DNA of 64,000 nucleotides, taken from assembly GCF_009936045.1 (NCBI RefSeq), contig NZ_QWEQ01000010.1, forward strand, positions 62,001-126,000, in the 5' to 3' direction. Positions 1 through 8,016 of this stretch are shown piece by piece (the first letter of the stretch is position 1; every line of letters begins with the position of its first letter). The notes under the pieces are model-generated. The model did not search any database. It saw nothing but the letters and a program-made list of their open reading frames with translations, and was not told the DNA's origin. This DNA is from Emergencia sp. 1XD21-10 (GTDB taxonomy: Bacteria > Bacillota > Clostridia > Peptostreptococcales > Anaerovoracaceae). The translations under genes were made by a program, and so were the position numbers.

Positions 1-603
1 GTTTTAGTTTTTGGACAGTATGGGGAAAAGGACGAATTTTCCGAACAATTCACTGAAGATAACGGACTGACAGTAGAAGAGGACGGCGCATCAGGCGGTG
101 AAATGGATAAAGGCGAAAATCAGGCAGAGTCTGCAGAAAGCGCAAAGATTTATGTAGATATCGGTGGTGAAGTCAGAAATCCGGGTGTTTATGCAGTAGT
201 CGAGGGGACTCGACTCTTTGAAGTGATTAAAGTTGCAGGTGGTTTGACGGATGAGGCTTTTACTGAGCAGATTAATCAGGCAGAGGTGGTAGTTGACGGA
301 CAGAAGGTCGTTATTCCATCGTTTGAGGATAACAACGGCACTGCAGCTTTTGGGAGTAGCGGAAATATAGGCGGCACAGGAGAGCCAGCAGCCCTCGGAA
401 AGGATAGTCAGGGACGAATCAACATCAACTTAGCAGACAGCAGTGTTTTGCAGGAAATTCCGGGTGTTGGCCCTGCTACGGCGGAGAAAATCATCGCTTA
501 CCGGGAAGAAAACGGTAAATTTTCTCAAATTGAAGACATAAAAATGGTCAGCGGCATTGGAAATAAGACATTTCAAAAGATGAAAGATAAAATTACTGTA
601 TAA
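1..603 (+). CDS. comEA: ComEA-like DNA-binding competence protein (5' end outside window)
   Basis: The reading frame is open from base 1, so the gene starts before the window. The visible part holds an SLBB-type domain (KIYVDIGGEVRNPGVY onward), a Gly/Ser-rich linker and a C-terminal helix-hairpin-helix domain (ININLADSSVLQEIPGVGPA, then VSGIGNKTFQKMKD). This is the ComEA architecture. In the family the protein is membrane anchored and binds incoming double-stranded DNA at the cell surface for uptake. The anchor should lie upstream and is not visible; an acidic, low-complexity stretch precedes the SLBB domain. An internal ATG at 103 would omit the anchor and is unlikely to be the true start. 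The next gene begins 43 bases downstream. The domain call is strong; function as a competence protein is inferred from the family. Confidence 0.85.
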   Translation, partial: VLVFGQYGEKDEFSEQFTEDNGLTVEEDGASGGEMDKGENQAESAESAKIYVDIGGEVRNPGVYAVVEGTRLFEVIKVAGGLTDEAFTEQINQAEVVVDGQKVVIPSFEDNNGTAAFGSSGNIGGTGEPAALGKDSQGRININLADSSVLQEIPGVGPATAEKIIAYREENGKFSQIEDIKMVSGIGNKTFQKMKDKITV

Positions 604-646
604 GCTTTTCTTTCTCTGGCAATAATATCCGCTAAGAGGTGATGAA

Positions 647-1147
647 ATGTTTAGCCAGAAAAAGAAAAACCATACATGGATTTATGCATGCGCTGTGCTT
701 ATCGTTGCGATTTTCGCTGTGGTGGTGCTCATTGCAGCGCTGACAGGAAAGGAAAGTGAAGAAGAAGCGCTGAAAGCGAACCTTGAAAGCAGAGTAGGTG
801 AAGATGTCGCTAAAGCGGCAGATCCGGGAGATTCAGCGCCGACGTTAGATGATGAGAAGGATAACAATGATGACAATGATGATGTAGCAGGCGAGGGCGA
901 AGATGAACCGCAGAATCATGAAAAAGATACACCAAGTCAGTTTTATCAGTCATATTATTTGATTAAATACGATAAAGATGTTATAAAGATTTTTTTCTCT
1001 GATGAGACGGGACACCTGATTGAACTGGAGGATACGACTATTGTATATGAAACTTTGTCGACTCAGGATCAGAACCGGTTCAAGGAAGGCATTAAGGTCG
1101 AAAACAGAGATGATTTGAATCGATTAATGATGGATTATGAGAGTTGA
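647..1147 (+). CDS. BofC-like membrane-anchored protein next to spoIVB
   Basis: This 166-residue protein has a short basic N-terminus, one membrane segment (about residues 11-33), a very acidic low-complexity linker (about 70-95, rich in D, N and E) and a C-terminal globular domain starting near YYLIKYDKDVIKIFF and ending with NRDDLNRLMMDYES. That domain resembles the C-terminal domain of BofC-type proteins (pattern Y-x-L-K-x-Y-D, then LSxxDQxxxxEGIxVxxxxxLNxLxxDY). In B. subtilis BofC restrains the SpoIVB protease in the forespore/intermembrane space. The gene ends 4 bases before the preferred spoIVB start, so the two are probably co-transcribed. The start has a good site (AGAGGTGAT, 7-base spacing). 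The BofC link is by remembered sequence pattern and synteny and needs a profile search; a generic sporulation membrane protein is the alternative. Confidence 0.6.
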   Translation: MFSQKKKNHTWIYACAVLIVAIFAVVVLIAALTGKESEEEALKANLESRVGEDVAKAADPGDSAPTLDDEKDNNDDNDDVAGEGEDEPQNHEKDTPSQFYQSYYLIKYDKDVIKIFFSDETGHLIELEDTTIVYETLSTQDQNRFKEGIKVENRDDLNRLMMDYES

Positions 1148-1151
1148 TGGT

Positions 1152-2180
1152 ATGTTAAATGAAAAATTGAAAAAGTGTATCTGGTTGTTTATCGGTATAA
1201 CCGCTGTTGTTCTTTGTACGGGAGTTCTTTTTCCTCAGCAGCTTTCTGTACTGACAGGGGGGCATAGCGTGGTTAGCGAGCGAGTGCTGATTCCTGGTGG
1301 ACAGTCTGTAGGGATTCAGATGGATGTAAAAGGGGCGCTCATTGTAGGTGTTGAGAAAAAGATAGGTCCCGAGGTTGGTGACATGATTGTTGCAGTGAAC
1401 GGGCAGAAAGTGGATGGACCTGATGATGTTAACAGAGTTGTATCAGGAAGCGGAAAAGCTGTGCAACTGACGGTCATTAGAAATAATAAATCTATGGACT
1501 TCTCGGTAACTCCCTATTATGACAAGGCAAGCAGAGAATACAAGCTGGGACTTTGGATTAAAGAAAAAATTGCAGGCATTGGAACACTTAGCTTTTATGA
1601 TCCAAAGACAGGCAGCTTTGCAGCGCTGGGTCACGGAATTTATGAAGCCGAGACTGGTATGCTGCTGGAAACCAGAACGGGAAGTCTTTTGCACACTAGG
1701 GTCAGTCAGATTAAGGCAGGAGAAAAAGGTGTGCCGGGGGAAATTGGCGGTGTAATCTATGATTTTCAAAATCCGCTTGGAGAAATTATGAAAAACACTG
1801 AGTTCGGTATCTATGGGAAAGGTGATGATCCCCAGGATTTTGACTTGGATCATCCCATGGTGATGGCGTATCAGGAAGAAATCGAAGAGGGTAAGGCGTA
1901 CATTCTTACAACCATTGATGAAACGAAGGTAGAGCAGTTTGAAATTGAAATTACGAAGGTGAAAAACCAGAATAAAGCAGATAGTAAAGGTCTTGAATTT
2001 GAGGTGACTGATAAAAAATTATTGGAAACCTGTGGAGGAATTGTCCAGGGCATGAGCGGAAGTCCAATTATACAAAATAACCGAATAATCGGTGCGGTTA
2101 CCCATGTTTTCGTAAATAACCCTAAGAAGGGTTACGGCATTTTCGTAGAATGGATGGTGGAACAGACCGAAAAATCATGA
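1152..2180 (+). CDS. spoIVB: SpoIVB serine peptidase (family S55)
   Basis: SpoIVB is secreted from the forespore into the intermembrane space and cleaves SpoIVFA to trigger pro-sigma-K processing. The 342-residue product has an N-terminal membrane anchor, a PDZ domain (around [20 protein letters not shown]) and a C-terminal S55 peptidase domain. A catalytic set is visible: His161 in AALGHGIYE, Asp287 in EVTDKKLLE and Ser302 in QGMSGSPII; the 15-residue Asp-Ser spacing matches the spacing I remember for B. subtilis SpoIVB. The start is set at the ATG at 1152 with a GAGAG site upstream; an in-frame ATG at 1137, overlapping the end of the BofC-like gene, would add five residues. The neighbours (BofC-like gene upstream, spo0A downstream) follow the usual spoIVB-spo0A order. 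Confidence 0.93.
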   Translation: MLNEKLKKCIWLFIGITAVVLCTGVLFPQQLSVLTGGHSVVSERVLIPGGQSVGIQMDVKGALIVGVEKKIGPEVGDMIVAVNGQKVDGPDDVNRVVSGSGKAVQLTVIRNNKSMDFSVTPYYDKASREYKLGLWIKEKIAGIGTLSFYDPKTGSFAALGHGIYEAETGMLLETRTGSLLHTRVSQIKAGEKGVPGEIGGVIYDFQNPLGEIMKNTEFGIYGKGDDPQDFDLDHPMVMAYQEEIEEGKAYILTTIDETKVEQFEIEITKVKNQNKADSKGLEFEVTDKKLLETCGGIVQGMSGSPIIQNNRIIGAVTHVFVNNPKKGYGIFVEWMVEQTEKS

Positions 2181-2184
2181 GACC

Positions 2185-2191
2185 TGTCGAA
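2185..2191 (+). promoter_or_regulatory. 0A box (putative Spo0A binding site) upstream of spo0A
   Basis: The heptamer TGTCGAA is an exact match to the Spo0A box core and sits in the spoIVB-spo0A gap, 163 bases before the spo0A start. Autoregulation of spo0A through such boxes is established in Bacillus. A single heptamer can arise by chance, so its location is the main support. Confidence 0.5.
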
Positions 2192-2353
2192 TATCCGATA
2201 AAATCCCTACAAATTGCGGTAAAATTGATGCACACAAACGCAAAATATGTTGTAAAATTTTATAGGCAGGGCAACCTCACCAAAGAGACAGTGCGCAGGT
2301 CTTTTTGTGGAAAAGAAGAAAGAACGAGGCATATGCCCGGGAAGGATTACATT

Positions 2354-3160
2354 ATGGGAAAAATTAAGTTAGGATTAGTAGATGATAACAAGGAATTTTG
2401 TGAAGCAATGCAAGACTACTTCGCACGCCAGATGGACATGGAAGTAATTTTTATTGCACATGACGGTCTTGGTGCCATTGAACAGATTCAAAAGGAAGAA
2501 GTAGATGTGCTGATTTTAGATTTGATTATGCCGCATCTGGATGGAATCGGTGTTTTGGAAACGCTGAATACTGTGGAACTGAAAAAATATCCCAGAGTCA
2601 TTATGGTATCAGCCATTGGACAGGATATCATGATTCAAAGGGCTGTTTCTCTTGGTGCGGAATACTATTTGGTGAAACCTATTAACATGGATATTCTTTC
2701 AAAGCGAATCAGACAGGTTATGAATAAGGACACAGTGCTCAAACGCAACTTTGCAGGACAACAGAATTTAAAAAAATCGACGATTTATAAAGATATACTA
2801 AAAGAAAACGACTTAGAAATTGAAATTACTAATCTGATTCATGAAATCGGTGTGCCTGCGCACATCAAGGGTTATCAGTATCTGCGCGATGCGATTACTA
2901 TCGTTGTGGAAGATATGGACATACTCAGTGCTGTGACGAAAGAACTTTATCCGACCATTGCAAAAATGAACGATACTACGCCTAGTAGAGTAGAGCGAGC
3001 TATCAGACATGCTATCGAAGTAGCGTGGAACCGTGGAAGAATTGAGACCATCGATGCCTTATTCGGTTACACCGTCAAGAATGACAAAGGCAAGCCAACC
3101 AATTCAGAGTTCATCGCAATCATTGCAGACAAGCTGAGACTAGAACGGAAAGTTGGCTAG
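2354..3160 (+). CDS. spo0A: Stage 0 sporulation response regulator Spo0A
   Basis: Spo0A is the master transcription factor that commits the cell to sporulation when phosphorylated. The 268-residue product has a receiver domain (about 1-125) with acidic Asp10/Asp11, phospho-acceptor Asp56 in LILDLIMP and Lys108 in YLVKP, and a C-terminal Spo0A DNA-binding domain containing the highly conserved helix [17 protein letters not shown]. Length is normal for the family. The start at 2354 has AAGGA seven bases upstream; longer in-frame starts (2150, 2333) would add a tail that is not part of the family and run back into spoIVB. The gap of about 170 bases after spoIVB carries a 0A box, which suggests its own promoter and autoregulation. 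Confidence 0.97.
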   Translation: MGKIKLGLVDDNKEFCEAMQDYFARQMDMEVIFIAHDGLGAIEQIQKEEVDVLILDLIMPHLDGIGVLETLNTVELKKYPRVIMVSAIGQDIMIQRAVSLGAEYYLVKPINMDILSKRIRQVMNKDTVLKRNFAGQQNLKKSTIYKDILKENDLEIEITNLIHEIGVPAHIKGYQYLRDAITIVVEDMDILSAVTKELYPTIAKMNDTTPSRVERAIRHAIEVAWNRGRIETIDALFGYTVKNDKGKPTNSEFIAIIADKLRLERKVG

Positions 3161-3219
3161 AAAACTCCTTGCAGTCCCTCTTCATAAATGTTATGATAAA
3201 GGAACGGAGGAGACAGTTT

Positions 3220-3399
3220 ATGATTACAGAAGCACAGATTCAGAGAATTAACGAGCTTGCGAGGAAATCAAAGACCGAGGCAGGATTGACAGAAGCAGAG
3301 AAAGAAGAACAGCAGCTTTTGCGCAAGCAGTACATCGAAGCCTTTAAGGCTAACCTGCGTTCCCAGCTCGATAATATCGAGTTTGTCGACGAAAAATAG
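3220..3399 (+). CDS. DUF896 family small protein (YnzC-like)
   Basis: A 59-residue highly charged, mostly helical protein with the DUF896 signature near the N-terminus (ITEAQIQRINELARKSK) and QQLLRKQYIEAFKANLR in the middle. Members such as B. subtilis YnzC form small helical hairpins; the function is poorly defined. The start at 3220 is chosen because GGAGG lies nine bases upstream; an in-frame start at 3169 has no such site and adds a tail outside the family. The gene follows spo0A by about 60 bases on the same strand. Confidence 0.85.
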   Translation: MITEAQIQRINELARKSKTEAGLTEAEKEEQQLLRKQYIEAFKANLRSQLDNIEFVDEK

Positions 3400-3546
3400 C
3401 GGCAAAGGCAGCAGGCACGTAATTTTATACAGAAAAACAAAGAATGAGAGCAGGATTTTACAAATTTTGCTCTCTTTTTGTTGTAAGATATCTCTATAGA
3501 TAGTACAAGCTTCAGTTCGCTTTAGCTTAAACAACAGGGGGTATTT

Positions 3547-3990
3547 ATGAAAAAGGTATACGTATTTCAAATCTGTGCGCTACTTTTGATTTTTCTCACG
3601 GCGGGAGTCATTATAAAGCCGCAAAGCGATGACAAAATCATGGAAAGCCAGATTCAGTCGAGGATTGAAATTTTGAACAAGTATTATGACGGCAGTTGGG
3701 ATTACGACAGGACAGAGACGGCCCTTGAGAAAGTGGAGAAAGGGCATCTGCTGAAGACAGATACGGCTCTGATGAAAGATTATGAGCTGACCGATATGGA
3801 GCAGGTGACAGAATATGATGTGAGTGTAATTTCTTCTCGCACAACAAGGTATAATATGGTAAAATGTACAGTGAAAATTGATTATACCATGTACGGTCAG
3901 CAGGGAAAGCGAAAGGAGTCTCACAAATACCTGTTTACAGGGGAAAAAGAAAAGAAAAAAATTCGCCTTTCCGGAATGCAAATAATTTAA
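3547..3990 (+). CDS. Membrane-anchored or secreted protein of unknown function
   Basis: I do not recognise this 147-residue protein. It has an N-terminal hydrophobic segment (about residues 4-24, preceded by MKK) that could be a signal anchor, then a soluble, strongly charged domain ending in a basic stretch (GEKEKKKIRLSGMQII). There is no obvious lipobox. AGGGGG lies just upstream of the ATG. The gap before it (3400-3546) holds no clear terminator. It sits between a DUF896 gene and the Fe-S operon without evident functional linkage. Confidence 0.7.
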   Translation: MKKVYVFQICALLLIFLTAGVIIKPQSDDKIMESQIQSRIEILNKYYDGSWDYDRTETALEKVEKGHLLKTDTALMKDYELTDMEQVTEYDVSVISSRTTRYNMVKCTVKIDYTMYGQQGKRKESHKYLFTGEKEKKKIRLSGMQII

Positions 3991-3998
3991 AATTACCG

Positions 3999-4026
3999 TT
4001 TGAATCTGTAAATTTTTTGGTATAAT
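3999..4026 (+). promoter_or_regulatory. Putative vegetative promoter for the Fe-S/mnmA operon
   Basis: A TTTGAA -35-like box (3999-4004), 16-base spacer and perfect TATAAT (4021-4026) with an upstream TGG that makes it an extended -10. It lies 38 bases before the cysteine desulfurase start. The same string TTTTTTGGTATAAT recurs before the DUF3791 operon at 61907-61920. Confidence 0.6.
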
Positions 4027-4064
4027 ATATTAGTAGAATCGAAAAAGTGAAAGGAGTAGCTTTT

Positions 4065-5234
4065 ATGAGACAAGTATATTTAGACTATTCAGCAACAACT
4101 CCGGTAAAAGAAGAAGTATTGCAAGAGATGATACCATATTTTACAGAGCAGTTTGGAAATCCTTCCAGCCTTTATACTATGGGGCTCACATCTAAGGAAG
4201 CTGTGGATAAGGCAAGAAGCCAGGTTGCTGCATTAATCGGAGCTGATTCAAAAGAGATATATTTTACTGGCTGTGGCAGTGAAGCTGACAACTGGGCAGT
4301 ATTTGGCACAGTGGATAAGTTTAAAGAAAAAGGCAATCACATTATTACAACCAGAATTGAGCACCACGCAATGCTCCATTCCTGCGAGTTTTTAGAAAAG
4401 AACGGCTATAAGGTTACATACCTTGCGGTAGAGCCTGACGGTACTGTAAAGCCAGAGACCTTAGAGGCTGCTATTACCGACCAGACCATTTTAATCAGCA
4501 TTATGATGGTAAACAACGAAGTGGGAACCATTGAGCCGATTAAAGAACTGGCGGCAATCGCAAAGAAGCATGGGATTTTGTTCCATACCGACGCAGTGCA
4601 GGCGCTTGCCAATGTGCCAATCGACGTAAAGGATTTGGGCGTGGATATGCTCAGCGTATCTGCGCATAAGATTTATGGTCCGAAGGGAATTGGCGCACTT
4701 TACATTCGCAAAGGGCTGCGCATTTCCAATTACATGCATGGCGGAGCTCAGGAAATGGGAAGACGTGCAGGAACCGAAAATTTGGCAGGGATTGTTGGCT
4801 TTGGAAAAGCGGCTGAGCTTGCAAAAATCAATATGGAAGAACATATTGCGCACTGCAGCCAGCTTCGTGATTATCTCATAGACAGAATTACCAGGGAGAT
4901 TCCTGATACCTTTGTCAACGGTACTATGGAGCAGAGACACCCGGGTAATGCCAATATTACTTTCAAGTACATTGAAGGGGAGTCCATTTTACTTCTGCTG
5001 GACTATAAGGGAGTTTCCGTTTCCACCGGCTCAGCATGTTCCTCCAAGTCACTGGAGCCGTCTCATGTGCTGACTGCGCTGGGAGTTCCGGTAGAAATGG
5101 TGCACGGTACGGTGCGTTTTACCGTAGGAGACTTTACAACAAAAGAAGACATTGATTATACAGTAGAATCATTGAACGAAATCGTAGAAAAATTGAGAGC
5201 GCTGTCTCCTGTAAACAGCGAGAAAGGTTGGTAA
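4065..5234 (+). CDS. Cysteine desulfurase (NifS/IscS family)
   Basis: This PLP enzyme takes sulfur from cysteine and passes it as persulfide to Fe-S scaffold and tRNA-thiolation proteins. The 389-residue product has the PLP lysine Lys202 in SAHKIYGPKG, the HTDAVQA motif, and the persulfide cysteine Cys325 in STGSACSSKSLEPS. The start at 4065 has AAGGAG with good spacing; an in-frame start at 4047 overlaps that site. The scaffold gene follows 4 bases after the stop and overlaps mnmA, so sulfur can flow from this enzyme to both. Absence of an IscR-type regulator next to it is noted. Confidence 0.95.
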   Translation: MRQVYLDYSATTPVKEEVLQEMIPYFTEQFGNPSSLYTMGLTSKEAVDKARSQVAALIGADSKEIYFTGCGSEADNWAVFGTVDKFKEKGNHIITTRIEHHAMLHSCEFLEKNGYKVTYLAVEPDGTVKPETLEAAITDQTILISIMMVNNEVGTIEPIKELAAIAKKHGILFHTDAVQALANVPIDVKDLGVDMLSVSAHKIYGPKGIGALYIRKGLRISNYMHGGAQEMGRRAGTENLAGIVGFGKAAELAKINMEEHIAHCSQLRDYLIDRITREIPDTFVNGTMEQRHPGNANITFKYIEGESILLLLDYKGVSVSTGSACSSKSLEPSHVLTALGVPVEMVHGTVRFTVGDFTTKEDIDYTVESLNEIVEKLRALSPVNSEKGW

Positions 5235-5238
5235 TCAC

Positions 5239-5685
5239 ATGGGCTTATATAACGATACAGTCATGGATCATTTCATGAATCCGAGAAACGTAGGGGAACT
5301 GGAAAATCCTGATGGAACAGGCACTTACGGAAGTCCTGTTTGCGGCGACATGATGCAGATTCAAATCAAAGTAGAAAACGATGTAATCACAGACGCAAAA
5401 TTCAAAACGTTTGGTTGCGGCAGCGCTATCGCTTCTTCCAGTATGGCAACTTCCATGATAATCGGAAAAACGATTGATGAGGCGCTTGAAATCAGCAATA
5501 AGCAGATTATCGAAGAACTGGGCGGTCTTCCTGCCGTAAAGGTACATTGCTCTGTTCTTGCGGATCATGCTATCAAGTCAGCAATCTATGACTATGCTGA
5601 GAAAAACGGTAAAACCTACAAGGGCTTAGAAGGTTTTGACCCGAATGCAGATGAGGACGATCATGACCACATTATCGAAGAATAA
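5239..5685 (+). CDS. IscU/NifU-type Fe-S cluster scaffold
   Basis: The 148-residue product keeps the three scaffold cysteines Cys35 (GSPVCGDMMQ), Cys60 (FGCGSAIASSS) and Cys104 (VHCSVLADHA) and Asp37. It should assemble Fe-S clusters from sulfur delivered by the desulfurase encoded directly upstream. The C-terminus extends beyond the core into an acidic, His-containing tail (DPNADEDDHDHIIEE), which could bind metal, though that is speculation. The last 23 bases overlap the mnmA start, which indicates translational coupling. Confidence 0.93.
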   Translation: MGLYNDTVMDHFMNPRNVGELENPDGTGTYGSPVCGDMMQIQIKVENDVITDAKFKTFGCGSAIASSSMATSMIIGKTIDEALEISNKQIIEELGGLPAVKVHCSVLADHAIKSAIYDYAEKNGKTYKGLEGFDPNADEDDHDHIIEE

Positions 5686-6742
5686 AATTGTACTGGGTCT
5701 TTCCGGCGGCGTGGACAGCACGACCGCCGCTTTGCTGTTAAAGGATCAGGGCTTTGAGGTGATTGGATTTTATTTTGACGTGATGGGAGATAATGCAGAT
5801 GGAAAGCGTGCGGCGGAAGAACTGGCTGAAAAGATGGAAATTCCTCTTCATATTATGGATGTATCTGAAGAATTCTCCAAATCAGTCATAGATAATTTTT
5901 GCAGTCAGTACGCCTGTGGCAGAACACCGAATCCCTGTGTTGTCTGCAATCCGGCAATCAAGTTTAAAAAGCTTCTTGAAATTGCAGATAGGGAGAACGC
6001 TTACTATATCGCGACTGGTCACTATGTCGGTGTTACTAAAGACGACACGTCAGGAATTTACTATATTCAAAAAGGCTCCAGTGAGAAAAAGGACCAGTCC
6101 TATATGCTTTACAGGCTGGGTCAGCAGGTGCTGTCGAGATTGATTTTGCCTCTCGCTGATATGAAGGATAAAGATACCGTTCGCAGGTTGGCAAGAGAAA
6201 ATGATATGCCTAATGCCCAAGCAGCTGACAGTCAGGAAATTTGCTTTATTGACGAAGAAAAAGAAGACTATGTATCTTTTATGGAGGCGCGCGGTTTTGC
6301 CTGCTCAAAAGGGCATTTTGTGGATGCAGAAGGGAAGATTCTCGGTGAACATCAGGGAATCAACAGGTATACTGTTGGACAGCGAAAAGGTCTTGGCATC
6401 GCCCTGGGCAAACCGGTATTTGTTACAAAAATTGACAAAGAAAAGAATCAAGTAGTTTTGGGCGACAATGCGGATTTGTTTCATACAGAAGTTGTCTCCG
6501 CTGAAAACTTTTTTACAGAAACAGGCTGCGGGGAAATCCCTGAAAGGCTTTTGGAAAAACAAGGCATTACAGCTAAAATTCGCTATGCGGCAAAACCTGC
6601 TCCCGCTGTTTTACATAAAGCGTGTGACGGCAGAGTCGTGACCGCATTTGAACAGCCACAGAGAGCTGCGACACCGGGGCAGTCCATCGTCTTTTATGAC
6701 GGCGACCGGGTCGTTGGCGGCGGATTTATTGAGCCGTATTAA
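5663..6742 (+). CDS. mnmA: tRNA-specific 2-thiouridylase MnmA
   Basis: MnmA makes the s2U34 modification of tRNA-Glu, -Gln and -Lys using sulfur relayed from a cysteine desulfurase. The 359-residue product has the PP-loop SGGVDS at residues 14-19, the cysteine-bearing motif GRTPNPCVVC and the second catalytic-cysteine region DSQEICFIDEE, followed by the MnmA C-terminal domain (YTVGQRKGLG). The start at 5663 has GAGGA five bases upstream and overlaps the scaffold gene; three more upstream in-frame ATGs (5636, 5645, 5651) lie deeper in that gene and lack a better site. Its place after the desulfurase supports direct sulfur transfer. Confidence 0.95.
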   Translation: MTTLSKNKIVLGLSGGVDSTTAALLLKDQGFEVIGFYFDVMGDNADGKRAAEELAEKMEIPLHIMDVSEEFSKSVIDNFCSQYACGRTPNPCVVCNPAIKFKKLLEIADRENAYYIATGHYVGVTKDDTSGIYYIQKGSSEKKDQSYMLYRLGQQVLSRLILPLADMKDKDTVRRLARENDMPNAQAADSQEICFIDEEKEDYVSFMEARGFACSKGHFVDAEGKILGEHQGINRYTVGQRKGLGIALGKPVFVTKIDKEKNQVVLGDNADLFHTEVVSAENFFTETGCGEIPERLLEKQGITAKIRYAAKPAPAVLHKACDGRVVTAFEQPQRAATPGQSIVFYDGDRVVGGGFIEPY

Positions 6743-6825
6743 ATAACAGCAGAATCTGCTACACATATTCATTTTACATCCATGCCATACTAAGTTTATA
6801 AAACTAGGAAAAGGGGTGTAAAGAG

Positions 6826-7014
6826 ATGAACAAATTTGTCAAAGACGCAGCAATGCTTGCTGCTGCCGGTGCTGCAGGATTTTGCGCATATAAGTGGATG
6901 TCTCCGTCTGACAAGGATAAGATTTCCAGGGACATGCGACGCACTGTGGAAGACATGGGTGATGTAAAAACAGACGTCAGCCGCATGGCAAGCACAATTA
7001 AAGACACATTTTAA
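6826..7014 (+). CDS. Small YtxH-like membrane protein
   Basis: A 62-residue protein with an Ala/Gly-rich N-terminal membrane helix (about residues 8-24) and a charged amphipathic C-terminal helix (SPSDKDKISRDMRRTVEDMG onward). This resembles small YtxH-type or general-stress membrane proteins, but the match is loose. GGGGTG lies before the ATG. It is followed by a strong terminator, so it probably ends a unit. Confidence 0.65.
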   Translation: MNKFVKDAAMLAAAGAAGFCAYKWMSPSDKDKISRDMRRTVEDMGDVKTDVSRMASTIKDTF

Positions 7015-7069
7015 CGATGAAAGAAAGGAAGTCCCTAGATAAGTAGGTGGGAATTTCTAAAGAAACAGA

Positions 7070-7117
7070 AAGTGACGTGAGAGAAAGAGAGATTCTTGCG
7101 TCACTTTTTCTTTTTTG
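7070..7117 (+). terminator. Rho-independent terminator
   Basis: A nine-base stem (AAAGTGACG at 7070-7078 with CGTCACTTT at 7100-7108) closes a purine-rich loop and runs into TTTTTCTTTTTT. It ends the unit of the YtxH-like gene. The remaining 300 bases up to the XRE gene are AT-rich; apart from the promoter listed next nothing coding was seen. Confidence 0.85.
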
Positions 7118-7351
7118 CCTTATCTTTTCGCATGATTTCAGAGTATTTATTATTATCAAAATATCTATCATGACAATTATTTTAATTTAAATTAATATGA
7201 AGGCTCGGATCACTTTTCGAGTCAAGGTTAATTTGCTTGTAGCGGTTACTTCCATTTTTAGTTTTATGTAATTGATTTATGCGGAAAAGAATGATAAAAT
7301 CTCTTTAACAATGAAATTTCAACAGATTTCAATAACTCTACGATTCGTCGA

Positions 7352-7379
7352 TTGCATTTTGCAGAAATTGTACTATATT
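7352..7379 (+). promoter_or_regulatory. Putative promoter for the XRE regulator
   Basis: TTGCAT (7352-7357), 16-base spacer and TATATT (7374-7379), 37 bases before the XRE start. An imperfect dyad just upstream could be an autoregulatory operator; this is a guess. Confidence 0.45.
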
Positions 7380-7416
7380 TAAATTAAACAGCATGAATGT
7401 GAGAAAGGAGGTTTAA

Positions 7417-7770
7417 ATGGATGAAAAGAGATTCGGAAGGTTTATTGCAGAGAGAAGAAAAGCAAAAGGGTGGACACAGGTAATGCTTGCAAAGAAAATT
7501 TGTGTGACAGATAAAGCAGTATCTAAGTGGGAACGAGGCGCAGGATTTCCTGACATTAAAACGTTAGAACCTTTGGCATCTGCATTGGATATAAGTTTGA
7601 GTGAGCTGATGTATGGTGAAAAACTGGAGAAAATAACTTCCACACATAAACTAGACGAAGTTGTTTCTAATACTATTGATTTGGCTGTTTACCAAAGTGA
7701 GATTCACATGCGAAACATGCTAATTGGTATAGCAATTACAGCTTTTTTACTGGTGACACTTTTTTATTAG
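7417..7770 (+). CDS. XRE-family transcriptional regulator, apparently frameshifted
   Basis: A 117-residue product with an N-terminal helix-turn-helix of the XRE/Cro type (GWTQVMLAKKICVTDKAVSKW, ending SLSELMYG) and a C-terminal hydrophobic segment that stops abruptly at TLFY. Such regulators in Clostridia often continue with several membrane helices, and exactly such a segment follows in another frame (7761-7970). One extra T in the T6 run at 7760-7765 would join the two into a protein of about 184 residues. The ribosome site is ideal (AAAGGAGG). The DNA-binding part may still work alone. Either a real mutation, a phase-variable tract or a sequencing error explains the break. Confidence 0.8.
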   Translation: MDEKRFGRFIAERRKAKGWTQVMLAKKICVTDKAVSKWERGAGFPDIKTLEPLASALDISLSELMYGEKLEKITSTHKLDEVVSNTIDLAVYQSEIHMRNMLIGIAITAFLLVTLFY

Positions 7771-7970
7771 ATTTAGAAAATGGTGTGGGAACATTCTTCT
7801 TTATTTGCTTACCATTACTTATATCACTTCTCGGAATCGCAATCATCTGTATTGGTGTACAACGCAAAAAAAGAGATTGCAAATGGAAATGGCATTTTAT
7901 ATTAGGGGGAATACTGGCTTTATTTCCGATAGAATGCTATGCATTGATTTTAATAATTGTTGCATTATGA
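7761..7970 (+). pseudogene. Detached C-terminal membrane segment of the XRE regulator
   Basis: In the frame shifted relative to the upstream gene this stretch reads FLLDLENGVGTFFFICLPLL followed by two hydrophobic helices separated by QRKKRDCKWKWHF. It lacks its own good start: a GTG at 7785 has no clear ribosome site. It continues the membrane helix that is cut short at 7770, so it is read as the 3' part of the same gene split by a one-base loss. Confidence 0.6.
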
Positions 7971-8016
7971 TTCAAAACGAGCAGTCTTATGAAAAGGTAT
8001 TATTAGTGATACACAA

